From a bacterium (lineage in GTDB: Bacteria > Desulfobacterota > GWC2-55-46 > S146-80 > JALXFI01), in assembly GCA_027069035.1 (NCBI GenBank), contig JALXFI010000171.1, positions 1 through 6,494 of the forward strand: 6,494 bases of DNA. The letters are read 5' to 3'. Positions 1 to 5,790 of this stretch are shown in pieces. Position numbers and translations under genes: made by a program. The notes beneath the pieces were generated by a model, which worked only from the letters and a program-made list of their open reading frames with translations, searched no databases and was not told the DNA's origin. The first letter of the stretch is position 1. Each line of letters starts with the position of its first letter.

Positions 1-157
1 TAATCTCTTCATCAACCCTCAACCCTTTGAGCATCAACTCCAATTTGAGGTACCCGGGATTAAATATATAATCCTCAGGGGATGTATCGGCAACCGGCTT
101 ATCGTTAAGTAAAGAAACGTGATTATGAGGGTATCCGATCTTTTCATACATAGTCAT
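1..157 (-). CDS. Partial unidentified ORF running off the left edge
   Basis: A minus-strand frame is open from position 250 to the window edge. The first ATG in frame is at 157, with a second at 151, giving at least 52 residues that begin MTMYEKIGYP and continue with a plausible globular composition (SPEDYIFNPGYLKLE). I do not recognise the family. No Shine-Dalgarno sequence precedes either ATG. The frame also stays open for 31 codons upstream (including KYERRILLQAYACSLVVI), which reads like a genuine helix, so the true start may be a rare codon or the gene may have lost its 5' end. It follows moeB by about 200 bp in the same direction and could be the last gene of that unit or a separate one. 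The C-terminus lies outside the window. Coding status is probable, function unknown. Confidence 0.45.
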   Translation of the reverse strand, partial: MTMYEKIGYPHNHVSLLNDKPVADTSPEDYIFNPGYLKLELMLKGLRVDEEI

Positions 158-354
158 AATGACAACCAGACTACAGGCATATGCCTGTAAAAGTATCCTT
201 CTTTCATATTTCAGTTGATACGGATAGATAAAACTTAAATATTTAAGGTTTTAGGATTTCAGGATTCAAATGCAACCTAAATCTCTCACTCGAATCCTTG
301 CCCTCTTGAACCCTATAACACCACTCAACTTTTTTACGAAAGAACAAAAAACAT
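158..354. other. AT-rich intergenic stretch downstream of moeB
   Basis: I see no convincing gene start, promoter or strong terminator here. It holds an AT-only palindrome with its centre at 240/241 (CTTAAATATTTAAG, 234-247) and a degenerate run of roughly 8-base units (GAATCCTT, GCCCTCTT, GAACCCTA) at about 292-315. The stretch just after the moeB stop has T6 and A6 runs (about 329-352 on the plus strand) that could form only a weak A-T hairpin. Confidence 0.5.
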
Positions 355-1170
355 TTAACCTTTCTGTTTTAAAAGTTCACAGCTCTCTTCATATGTTATA
401 AGTTCATCTATAACGGCATTTTTACCGCAAAGCGGACATTCAGGGTCTTTTCTCACCTTAACCTTCCTGAAGGTCATCTTAAGCGCATCGAATATAAGCA
501 GATGACCGGCAAGGCTCTCCCCTATGCCAAGCGCCTCTTTTATCGCCTCAGTAGCCTGCAAAACACCGACAGTGCCGGCAAGGGCGCCAAGAATACCTGC
601 TTCCTGACAGCTCGGCACAAGGCCGGCAGGCGGCGGCTCAGGGTATATGCACCTATAGCAGGGAAGCCCTTCATGTCCCTTGAATACGGTTATCTGTCCG
701 TCAAAACGAAACATACTTCCGGAAACAAGGGTTTTGCCTTCAAAGAATGCCGCATCATTCATCAGGTATCTGGTTGGAAAGTTGTCGCTGCCGTCAAGAA
801 GGATATCATATCCCCTTATTATCTCACGTATATTGTCCGCAGTAAGCCTCTCGTTATAGATATCGACCTTAACATCCGGGTTTAAAGCATTTATCGTGCT
901 CTTTGCCGATTCAACCTTGGTCCTGCCGATATCAGGTGTGGAATGAATTATCTGCCTCTGGAGATTGCTAAGGTCAACACAGTCGGCGTCAATGACACCG
1001 ATAGTCCCCACACCTGCGGCGGCAAGATACATAAGCGCAGGGGAACCAAGCCCGCCGGCTCCGAGACAAAAGACCTTCGACTCAAGAAGCCTTTTTTGTC
1101 CCCTGCCTCCAACCTCTGGAAGGATTATATGCCTTGAATAACGTTCAAGCTGTTCTTCGGTAAAATCCAT
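355..1170 (-). CDS. moeB: MoeB/ThiF-family E1-like sulfur-carrier adenylyltransferase
   Basis: This 271-residue protein should use ATP to adenylate the C-terminal glycine of a small ubiquitin-like sulfur carrier, the first step toward a thiocarboxylate. Visible hallmarks are the nucleotide-binding loop GAGGLG (37-42), R13, NLQRQIIH with R72 (69-76), K85, D129 in the GSDN motif, and structural-zinc pairs CYRC (171-174) and CPLC (245-248). C188 in PSCQEAG matches the conserved cysteine of ThiF/MoeB enzymes. The length is that of a minimal MoeB; there is no C-terminal rhodanese domain, so sulfur must come from free sulfide or a separate donor. GGAGG inside the end of the preceding gene, 9 bp before the ATG, supports the start. 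It is last in the cysK-cysM-JAMM unit, 4 bp after the protease, so its partner is probably the MoaD-NIL protein rather than a molybdopterin or thiamin carrier; HcyF of Wolinella is a comparable case. Family certain, substrate inferred. Confidence 0.93.
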   Translation of the reverse strand: MDFTEEQLERYSRHIILPEVGGRGQKRLLESKVFCLGAGGLGSPALMYLAAAGVGTIGVIDADCVDLSNLQRQIIHSTPDIGRTKVESAKSTINALNPDVKVDIYNERLTADNIREIIRGYDILLDGSDNFPTRYLMNDAAFFEGKTLVSGSMFRFDGQITVFKGHEGLPCYRCIYPEPPPAGLVPSCQEAGILGALAGTVGVLQATEAIKEALGIGESLAGHLLIFDALKMTFRKVKVRKDPECPLCGKNAVIDELITYEESCELLKQKG

Positions 1171-1174
1171 AACA

Positions 1175-1600
1175 CTATGCCTCCAATCTTATCTCTTCCT
1201 CTATAAATTCACTTTCATCGTCTGAGAGCACCCATGACCTGACCTTGACCTCCCCTGAAGAAGCAACGGCAATGATTATATACGTGTACACAGGCCATGC
1301 CCTATCTCTGTCAAACTGAGAGGGACGTGATGGATGGTCAGGGTGCGAGTGGTAAAATCCCAGAATTTGGAGACCCTTTCTCTTTACCTCTTTTTCTATC
1401 TTGAGCATATCGGCCGGATCTATGGAGTATCTGTCATTCAGACGTTCATTGTTTTTATTTTGAACCGGATAAATACACACCGCCTCTTTAACCTGCTCAC
1501 CGTATCTTCCTGCAATGAGACCGCAACACTCGTGAGGGTAATCCCCCTTTGCATGCAAGAGCATCTCTTCATATAATCCCCTGTTAATACTTATTCCCAT
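1175..1600 (-). CDS. JAMM/MPN+ (M67 family) zinc metalloprotease, Mec-like
   Basis: This 141-residue single-domain protein has a complete JAMM zinc site: catalytic E24 (in HECCGLIAG), then H84-x-H86-x7-S94-x2-D97 (HSHPDHPSRPSQFD). Stand-alone bacterial members act on ubiquitin-like sulfur carriers. Mec of M. tuberculosis hydrolyses the CysO-cysteine adduct, while QbsD and HcyD trim residues that mask the carrier's Gly-Gly. Here it sits between cysM and moeB in a unit downstream of a MoaD-NIL fusion whose Gly-Gly is internal. Two roles are therefore possible and not exclusive: maturation by cutting after Gly92 of the fusion, and release of cysteine or homocysteine from the charged carrier. The start is supported by GAGG 5 bp before the ATG in the 33-bp gap after cysM. 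It is likely cytoplasmic, with no signal peptide. Family and active site are clear; the scissile bond is inferred. Confidence 0.92.
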   Translation of the reverse strand: MGISINRGLYEEMLLHAKGDYPHECCGLIAGRYGEQVKEAVCIYPVQNKNNERLNDRYSIDPADMLKIEKEVKRKGLQILGFYHSHPDHPSRPSQFDRDRAWPVYTYIIIAVASSGEVKVRSWVLSDDESEFIEEEIRLEA

Positions 1601-1633
1601 CCTGTCCTCATCAAAACACGTTTCAAAAAAAAC

Positions 1634-2560
1634 TTAATCCCACAGACCTTTGCTTATATACTTGTCTCCGCTGTCAGGGAATACGGTCACAATAAGACCC
1701 TCTTTAATATTCTGAGCAACCTTCAGGGCCGCCCACATGGCCGCGCCCGAGGATTGTCCCGCAAAAAGGCCTTCTTCACTTGCAAGTCTTTTTGCCATCT
1801 CATAGGCCTCTTCCGTAGGCACGGAGACCTTCGCATCAAGCCTGTCCTCATGGTAGATGCCCGGCACTATAGACGATGCCATATGTTTCAAACCTTCAAG
1901 ACCGTGAAGCGCATCTTCCGGTTCAGCGGCTATTATCTTTATATCCGGATTATGTTCCTTTAATCTTTTTCCTGTTCCCATAATGGTTCCGCCTGTTCCG
2001 ATACCGGCAACAAAATGTGTGACCAGCCCGTTTGTCTGCTCAATAACCTCAACACCCGTACTATAGTAATGGGCATCCGGATTAGACGGGTTGTTATATT
2101 GATCAAGTTTAGAATATTTCTCCGGATTCTTTACATACATATTCCATGCGTGTCTTATAGCGCCGTCGGAGCCTTCCATAGGATCTGAGAATATAGCCTT
2201 TGCGCCATAGGCATTTATTATGCTCTTCCTCTCATCGCTTACATTAGATGGCATAACAAGCTCCACATCATAACCCTTAACGGCCGCTATCCATGCATAG
2301 GCTATTCCCGTATTGCCGGAAGTGGAATCAAGAATTATTTTATCTTTAGTTAAAAAACCCGTCTTTTCCGCATCTTCGATCATCTTAAGCGCGGCGCGGT
2401 CCTTTACAGACCCGCCAGGATTATACCACTCAAGCTTTGCATATATATCAACACCCTTTAGCCCTTTGGTTATACGATTTATTTTAACAAGCGGGGTATT
2501 GCCCACAAGCTCAATGGCATCTTTTATTGCAGTCCTTCTATAAATTAACTGACGCGACAT
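1634..2560 (-). CDS. cysM: Cysteine synthase, CysM type (PLP, beta-replacement)
   Basis: This 308-residue fold-type II PLP enzyme is expected to replace the ester group of O-acetyl- or O-phosphoserine with sulfur to give cysteine. The Schiff-base lysine is K53 in NPGGSVKDR, the substrate loop is TSGNTG (80-85), the phosphate-binding loop is GTGGT (188-192), and GQSSGAA lies at 268-274. NPGGS, QYNNPSNPDAHY (154-165) and the segment EPEDALHGLEGLKHM (213-227) resemble the thiocarboxylate-dependent CysM of M. tuberculosis more than classical CysK, which has the HGIGAGF segment here replaced. This is a by-eye judgement. The ATG abuts the cysK stop codon (TAGATG), with AAAGGA 8 bp upstream, so the two genes are probably translationally coupled. 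Linkage to a JAMM protease, a MoeB-like enzyme and a MoaD-type carrier fits carrier-thiocarboxylate as sulfur donor. No serine acetyltransferase gene is in the window, leaving the acceptor substrate open. Confidence 0.88.
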   Translation of the reverse strand: MSRQLIYRRTAIKDAIELVGNTPLVKINRITKGLKGVDIYAKLEWYNPGGSVKDRAALKMIEDAEKTGFLTKDKIILDSTSGNTGIAYAWIAAVKGYDVELVMPSNVSDERKSIINAYGAKAIFSDPMEGSDGAIRHAWNMYVKNPEKYSKLDQYNNPSNPDAHYYSTGVEVIEQTNGLVTHFVAGIGTGGTIMGTGKRLKEHNPDIKIIAAEPEDALHGLEGLKHMASSIVPGIYHEDRLDAKVSVPTEEAYEMAKRLASEEGLFAGQSSGAAMWAALKVAQNIKEGLIVTVFPDSGDKYISKGLWD

Positions 2561-3493
2561 CTATAGATCCTTTACCAATCTACCGTTAAGATATCTCTCT
2601 CCCGTATCGGCCAACACTACAACTATGGTCTTTCCTTTTGATTTTTCTCTTCCAGCCACCTTTAAGGCAGCCCACACAGCAGCCCCTGACGATATCCCGC
2701 AGAGGATGCCTTCCTCACGGGCAAGTCTTTTTACTGTTGCAAATGCATCTTTATCAGAGACCTTAAAAGTCTCGTCGATCATATCTCTGTCAAGAACAGT
2801 TGGAACAAAACCAGCCCCTATGCCATGAATTTCATGGATACCAGCAGAGCCGCCAGAAAGAACAGCCGAGGTTTCAGGCTCAACGGCAATCGTTTTGAAC
2901 CCTGATTTTTTCTTTTTTATTATATTTGCCACACCTGTCAACGTGCCTCCTGTGCCCACACCGGATATAAATATATCGACCTGCCCTTCCGTATCCTCCC
3001 AAATCTCCATCGCAGTCGTCTTTCGATGTGTTTCCGGATTTGCAGGATTTCTGAACTGCCGGGGCATAAACGAGTCAGATACCTCTCCTGTAAGCGCTTC
3101 CGCCTTTTCTATTGCCCCTTTCATACCTTTAGATGCAGGGGTAAAAATTAGCTCAGCACCCAAAAGTCTCAAAAGATTCCTTCTCTCAATATCCACAGTA
3201 TCGGGCATGGTAAGCAAAAGCCTGTAGCCTTTAGCCGCACAGACAAAGGCAAGCGATATACCGGTATTGCCCGATGTCGGTTCAATAATTGTCGTTTTGC
3301 GGGTAATAAGACGAGCACGCTCGGCAGACTCGATCATTCCAACAGCAATTCTGTCCTTAACACTCCTCATCGGATTAAAAAACTCAAGCTTTGCCAGAAT
3401 ACATTTTGCCTTACCGCCCTTTGTAATCCTATTCAGTTTAACAAGGGGGGTTCTGCCGGCCGTTTTTGTTATATTCTCAAAGATTTTACCCAT
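2561..3493 (-). CDS. cysK: Cysteine synthase A-like (O-acetylserine sulfhydrylase)
   Basis: This 310-residue fold-type II PLP enzyme has the standard CysK layout. The N-terminus is MGKIFENITKTAGRTPLVKL, the PLP lysine is K46 in NPMRSVKDR, the substrate loop is PTSGNTG (72-78), the phosphate loop is GTGGT (180-184), and the OASS-A signature HGIGAGFVP is at 223-231. I chose ATG 3493 because it matches the family N-terminus. A TTG at 3508 would add MIFCV (15 bp), but neither start has a clear Shine-Dalgarno sequence. Small oddities are R14 where most CysK have N (GNTPLV), and DTVD where most have ETMS in the MP-x4-ERR loop. It is first of a four-gene unit with its own promoter and IscR-like operator. 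Having CysK directly followed by CysM suggests two routes to cysteine, one from free sulfide and one from carrier thiocarboxylate; this division is inferred. Confidence 0.9.
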   Translation of the reverse strand: MGKIFENITKTAGRTPLVKLNRITKGGKAKCILAKLEFFNPMRSVKDRIAVGMIESAERARLITRKTTIIEPTSGNTGISLAFVCAAKGYRLLLTMPDTVDIERRNLLRLLGAELIFTPASKGMKGAIEKAEALTGEVSDSFMPRQFRNPANPETHRKTTAMEIWEDTEGQVDIFISGVGTGGTLTGVANIIKKKKSGFKTIAVEPETSAVLSGGSAGIHEIHGIGAGFVPTVLDRDMIDETFKVSDKDAFATVKRLAREEGILCGISSGAAVWAALKVAGREKSKGKTIVVVLADTGERYLNGRLVKDL

Positions 3494-3524
3494 AACACAA
3501 AAAATCAAAAAGTTAAACTTACAT

Positions 3525-3557
3525 AAATTATTATACCTTACTTAAACTGTCAAGGAT
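3525..3557 (-). promoter_or_regulatory. cysK promoter with IscR type-1-like operator
   Basis: TTGACA (3548-3553) is followed either after 17 bp by TAATTT (3525-3530) or after only 12 bp by a perfect TATAAT (3530-3535); the first has normal spacing. The 25-bp stretch 3533-3557 reads as left arm ATCCTTGAC and right arm AAGGTAT on the minus strand. It fits my recollection of the E. coli IscR type-1 consensus at 21 of 25 positions. A closely similar site lies in the promoter of the Rrf2 regulator (6296-6320), so that regulator probably controls this unit. The operator covers the promoter, which favours repression. Confidence 0.65.
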
Positions 3558-3607
3558 AAAAAAATATCAAAGGTTTATTCTTTACCTTCTTTGTAAAGAA
3601 TAAACCT
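3558..3607 (-). terminator. Intrinsic terminator after the MoaD-NIL gene
   Basis: The minus strand forms a perfect 15-bp stem, AGGTTTATTCTTTAC with GTAAAGAATAAACCT (3593-3607 and 3571-3585), around a 7-base loop. TTGATATTTTTTT follows. It begins 6 bp past the stop of the MoaD-NIL gene and is GC-poor but long. It separates the SAM-riboswitch unit from the cysK unit, whose promoter starts right after the T-run. Confidence 0.82.
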
Positions 3608-3613
3608 AAAAAA

Positions 3614-4132
3614 CTACTCTACAATATCCTGTTCAATTGGTTCTACAATTACACCATGATCCTTAAAATATTTGATCGCCTTCTTGATTTCTTCGCGGTC
3701 TCCTTGGAGTTCAAGCGCCACAAGGCCAATCTCGTCCGATATGCTTGCCTGCCTTATATTGGTTACAACCTTATACCTCTGCCCAACTTCATATATCAAA
3801 GGCTCTTTTATCAACTTTTGAGAATAAGTAAGATAAACTTTTTTCTTTTCGACATTGCCGCCTGCTATGGCCGGTATGATTGACAATTCGTCTCCATCTT
3901 TTACCGCTGTCGAAAGATTGTCCTGAAACCTTACGTCCTCATCATTAAGATACAGATTTACAAACCTTCTCACATTGCCGGACTCATCACAAATCCTCTC
4001 TTTAAGACCCGGGTAGTCCTTCTCAAGATTTTCGATGATCTCTGCTATGTCCTTGCCATTTACTGCAACCTCGTCCTTGCCCCCTGTTATCTTCCTAAGT
4101 GGCGTCGGTATCCTAACATTAACATTACTCAT
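3614..4132 (-). CDS. MoaD/ThiS-like sulfur carrier fused to a NIL domain
   Basis: This 172-residue protein has two parts. Residues 1-92 are a MoaD-type beta-grasp domain: it opens MSNVNVRIPTPLRKITGGKD, has RRFVNLYLNDEDVRF at 55-69, and ends in DGDELSIIPAIAGG, with Gly91-Gly92 in the place of the carrier's C-terminus. Residues about 95-172 (KKKVYLTYSQKLIKEPLIYE onward) match the NIL domain, known from the methionine ABC transporter ATPase MetN and from NIL-ferredoxin proteins linked to homocysteine synthesis. A free Gly-Gly is needed for adenylation and thiocarboxylation, so this precursor should be cut after Gly92; the JAMM protease encoded two genes beyond cysK is the obvious candidate. The NIL part may bind methionine/homocysteine or dock on the partner enzyme. 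AAGGAGG 6 bp before the ATG supports the start. It follows the threonine synthase homologue by 60 bp under the same SAM riboswitch. Domains are confident, processing inferred. Confidence 0.88.
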   Translation of the reverse strand: MSNVNVRIPTPLRKITGGKDEVAVNGKDIAEIIENLEKDYPGLKERICDESGNVRRFVNLYLNDEDVRFQDNLSTAVKDGDELSIIPAIAGGNVEKKKVYLTYSQKLIKEPLIYEVGQRYKVVTNIRQASISDEIGLVALELQGDREEIKKAIKYFKDHGVIVEPIEQDIVE

Positions 4133-4192
4133 AACCGTCCTCCTTAATTTTTTTAAATGATTATATCAGATAAAAACCTCTATTCTCATGTT

Positions 4193-5446
4193 TTACACAC
4201 CAACTGCATATTTCTTGCCTTGCCTCTTCACAAGTTCATCAAAATCTGAAAGCCTGGCATCTATGACAATCGCTTCACCTACCTTGCCCTGAAGAGCCTC
4301 CTGTGTCTTAAGACCGTTGCCAGTTATGGATATAACGATAGATTCGTCTCTCGGAATCCTTTCCTGTTCAATCAGTTTCTTTGTCACGCCAAGTGTAACA
4401 CCGCCTGCGGTTTCCGTAAAAACACCCTCTGTTTCCGCCAGAAGTTTCATGGCTTCAACAATCTCATCATCGGTTACATCCTCCGCCCAACCCTTGCTCT
4501 CATTTATAGTCTTTGCCGCATAATAGCCATCGGCAGGACTGCCTATGGCAAGAGATTTGGCTATGGTCTTCGGTATTACAGGCTTAAAAAGTTCAGACCC
4601 CTCTTTAACGGCAGTGGATATAGGCGAACAGCCGGAGGCCTGAGCCCCATGCATGCTGGTTTCAAATTTGTCTATAAACCCCAAATTATATAATTCTTTC
4701 ATAGCCTTCCATATCTTTGTTATCAAAGATCCTCCTGCCATAGGAACGACTATATGCCTCGGCGACTTCCATCCAAGCTGTTCGGCTATCTCAAAGCCGA
4801 AGGCCTTTGAGCCTTCCGCATAATACGGCCTTATATTGATATTTACGAACGCCCATCCATATTTACCTGCAATCTCACTGCACAACCTGTTAACATCATC
4901 ATAATTACCCCTGATCCTGACAAGGTTTGTACCGTAAACCTGGGTGCCCAATATCTTGCCCTGTTCAAGGTCGGAAGGGATAAAAACATAACTCTCTATA
5001 CCGGCAGCAGCGGCATTGGCAGCCACTGAATTAGCGAGATTGCCTGTTGATGCACATGCAACAATTTCAAAACCAAATTCCCTGGCCTTTGAAAGCGCAA
5101 CAGAGACAACCCTGTCTTTAAAGGAAAGTGTTGGATGGTTGACGGCATCGTTTTTGATGTAAAGTTCCGATACACCTAATGCCTTCTCCAAATTCTTAGC
5201 CCTTACAAGGGGTGTAAAACCCACCTGAGAGCCGACCGTAGGCTCGCCGTCAATAGGCAAGAGCTCCTTATATCTCCACATATTTGCAGGCCGTTCCGAT
5301 ATAGCATCCCTTGTAACCGCCTTCTTTATGGCATCGTACCTGTACACCACTTCAAGGGGGCCAAAACAAAACTCACAAACATGCAGTGGCTCCTTTGGAT
5401 ATTCTTTGCCGCACTCCCTGCACCTTAAACCCTTTACAAAACCCAT
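4193..5446 (-). CDS. thrC: Threonine synthase family PLP enzyme (possibly a homocysteine synthase)
   Basis: This 417-residue enzyme is of the shorter, archaeal/plant-like threonine synthase class. It opens with a zinc-ribbon (C9-x2-C12 and C24-x2-C27), then GFTPLVRAKNL (76-86), the PLP lysine K110 in TLSFKDR, the STGN loop (133-136, continuing LANS), and ITGNGLKT near the C-terminus. The textbook reaction is O-phosphohomoserine plus water to threonine and phosphate. Context argues for another role: the gene lies directly behind a SAM-I riboswitch and ahead of a sulfur carrier fused to a NIL domain. A SAM-repressed enzyme should make methionine precursors, so sulfur transfer onto O-phosphohomoserine to give homocysteine is a reasonable hypothesis, but the sequence alone cannot prove it. 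AGGAG 7 bp before the ATG supports the start. An alternative is an ordinary ThrC carried along in the regulon. Fold certain, reaction open. Confidence 0.87.
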   Translation of the reverse strand: MGFVKGLRCRECGKEYPKEPLHVCEFCFGPLEVVYRYDAIKKAVTRDAISERPANMWRYKELLPIDGEPTVGSQVGFTPLVRAKNLEKALGVSELYIKNDAVNHPTLSFKDRVVSVALSKAREFGFEIVACASTGNLANSVAANAAAAGIESYVFIPSDLEQGKILGTQVYGTNLVRIRGNYDDVNRLCSEIAGKYGWAFVNINIRPYYAEGSKAFGFEIAEQLGWKSPRHIVVPMAGGSLITKIWKAMKELYNLGFIDKFETSMHGAQASGCSPISTAVKEGSELFKPVIPKTIAKSLAIGSPADGYYAAKTINESKGWAEDVTDDEIVEAMKLLAETEGVFTETAGGVTLGVTKKLIEQERIPRDESIVISITGNGLKTQEALQGKVGEAIVIDARLSDFDELVKRQGKKYAVGV

Positions 5447-5473
5447 AAGAAAACTCCTTTCAAGAGCATAATA

Positions 5474-5512
5474 ATAAAAAAAAGCCCCTTCCTTGAATTT
5501 TGAAGGGGCTTT
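5474..5512 (-). terminator. Riboswitch expression platform: intrinsic terminator
   Basis: The minus strand folds into an 11-bp stem, AAAGCCCCTTC with GAAGGGGCTTT, around a 10-base loop, followed by a run of T. Its 5' arm contains CCCCTT (5503-5508), which can pair instead with AAGGGG (5524-5529) in the 3' strand of aptamer helix P1. SAM binding should fix P1 and free the terminator, so high SAM turns off the genes downstream. It ends 28 bp before the thrC start. Confidence 0.9.
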
Positions 5513-5522
5513 GCAAGCTTCC

Positions 5523-5640
5523 CCCCTTATCTTTCAAGGCATAATACCTTGCTGGAATTAGCACCTGACGTTCCGTTTTTTCAGAACCGGTTGCTGTGGT
5601 TTCTAAGGGCCAGGACCCTCCACCACTCTTAATAAGAGGC
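5523..5640 (-). ncRNA. SAM-I (S-box) riboswitch aptamer
   Basis: On the minus strand the order of conserved S-box elements is intact. P1 5' strand CCTCTTAT is followed by AAGAGTGGTGGAGGGTCCTG, the GGCCC segment, GAAACC, CAGCAACC, then GGTGCTAATTCC, and finally GAAAGATAAGGGG, which closes P1. These match the SAM-I core (kink-turn, P2-J3/4 pseudoknot loop, P3/P4 junction). It binds S-adenosylmethionine and acts on the terminator just downstream. It controls the threonine synthase homologue and MoaD-NIL gene, marking them as part of methionine supply. The downstream cysK unit is separated from it by a terminator. Confidence 0.96.
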
Positions 5641-5654
5641 TTATGTGTCTGCTA

Positions 5655-5684
5655 AGTGTAGTACAATAAACACTCGGATGTCAA
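5655..5684 (-). promoter_or_regulatory. Promoter of the riboswitch-thrC-MoaD-NIL unit
   Basis: TTGACA (5679-5684) and TACACT (5655-5660) are separated by 18 bp, placing the transcript start near 5648, just ahead of the aptamer. The sequence TACTTGACA around the -35 box is shared with the regulator's promoter and followed here by TCCGA instead of GTTCCGA, but the right arm of the IscR-like operator is poorly matched. It may be a degenerate half-site or only a shared -35 context. Confidence 0.7.
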
Positions 5685-5696
5685 GTAAAAACTCTT

Positions 5697-5770
5697 CCCC
5701 AAATCCCGCAATAGCGGGGTTTGAAGTTGGCAATACATCCTTAATTGCTGTGTTCTCGGCGATCTTCCTC
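5697..5770. repeat. Structured intergenic repeat, copy A
   Basis: This is a shortened copy of the element at 6357 onward, in the same orientation. It has a hairpin with 9-bp arms (AAATCCCGC and GCGGGGTTT, loop AATA, 5701-5722), followed by a linker containing TTGGCAATACATCCTTAA and CTGTGTTCTCGGCGAT. It lacks two bases (TA) present in copy B and diverges after about 5770. It fills the space between the regulator stop and the thrC promoter and could also slow or end transcription of the regulator, although no T-run directly follows the hairpin. Confidence 0.8.
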
Positions 5771-5790
5771 CTTGCTTACAGGAAAAATAT

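Noticed and set aside
230..252. AT-rich palindrome around CTTAAATATTTAAG as a terminator or operator
   Set aside because: It has no loop, no GC in the stem core and no clear partner gene; AT-only palindromes of this length arise easily in AT-rich DNA.
290..318. Degenerate 8-base units (GAATCCTT, GCCCTCTT, GAACCCTA) as a tandem or CRISPR-like repeat
   Set aside because: Only about three diverged units are present, with no spacers; too short to call.
502..885. Plus-strand open frame of 127 codons inside moeB
   Set aside because: It is antisense to a gene with every MoeB hallmark, has no recognisable domain and no ribosome site I could support.
355..1170. MoeB-like gene as a dedicated molybdopterin or thiamin enzyme
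   Set aside because: No moa, moe or thi gene is nearby, whereas a carrier, a JAMM protease and cysteine synthases are; sulfur amino acid work is the simpler reading, although a dual role cannot be excluded.
3494..3508. TTG start at 3508 for cysK
   Set aside because: It adds MIFCV ahead of a standard CysK N-terminus and has no Shine-Dalgarno sequence; ATG 3493 fits the family better.
2895..3545. Plus-strand open frames opposite cysK (2895-3227 and 3267-3545)
   Set aside because: They are low-complexity antisense translations rich in S, P, I and F, and are explained by codon bias of the cysK gene.
5650..5770. Short frame through repeat copy A (minus strand, starting with KIAENTAIKD)
   Set aside because: A stop codon lies just upstream in frame, there is no start codon, and the frame runs through the thrC promoter.
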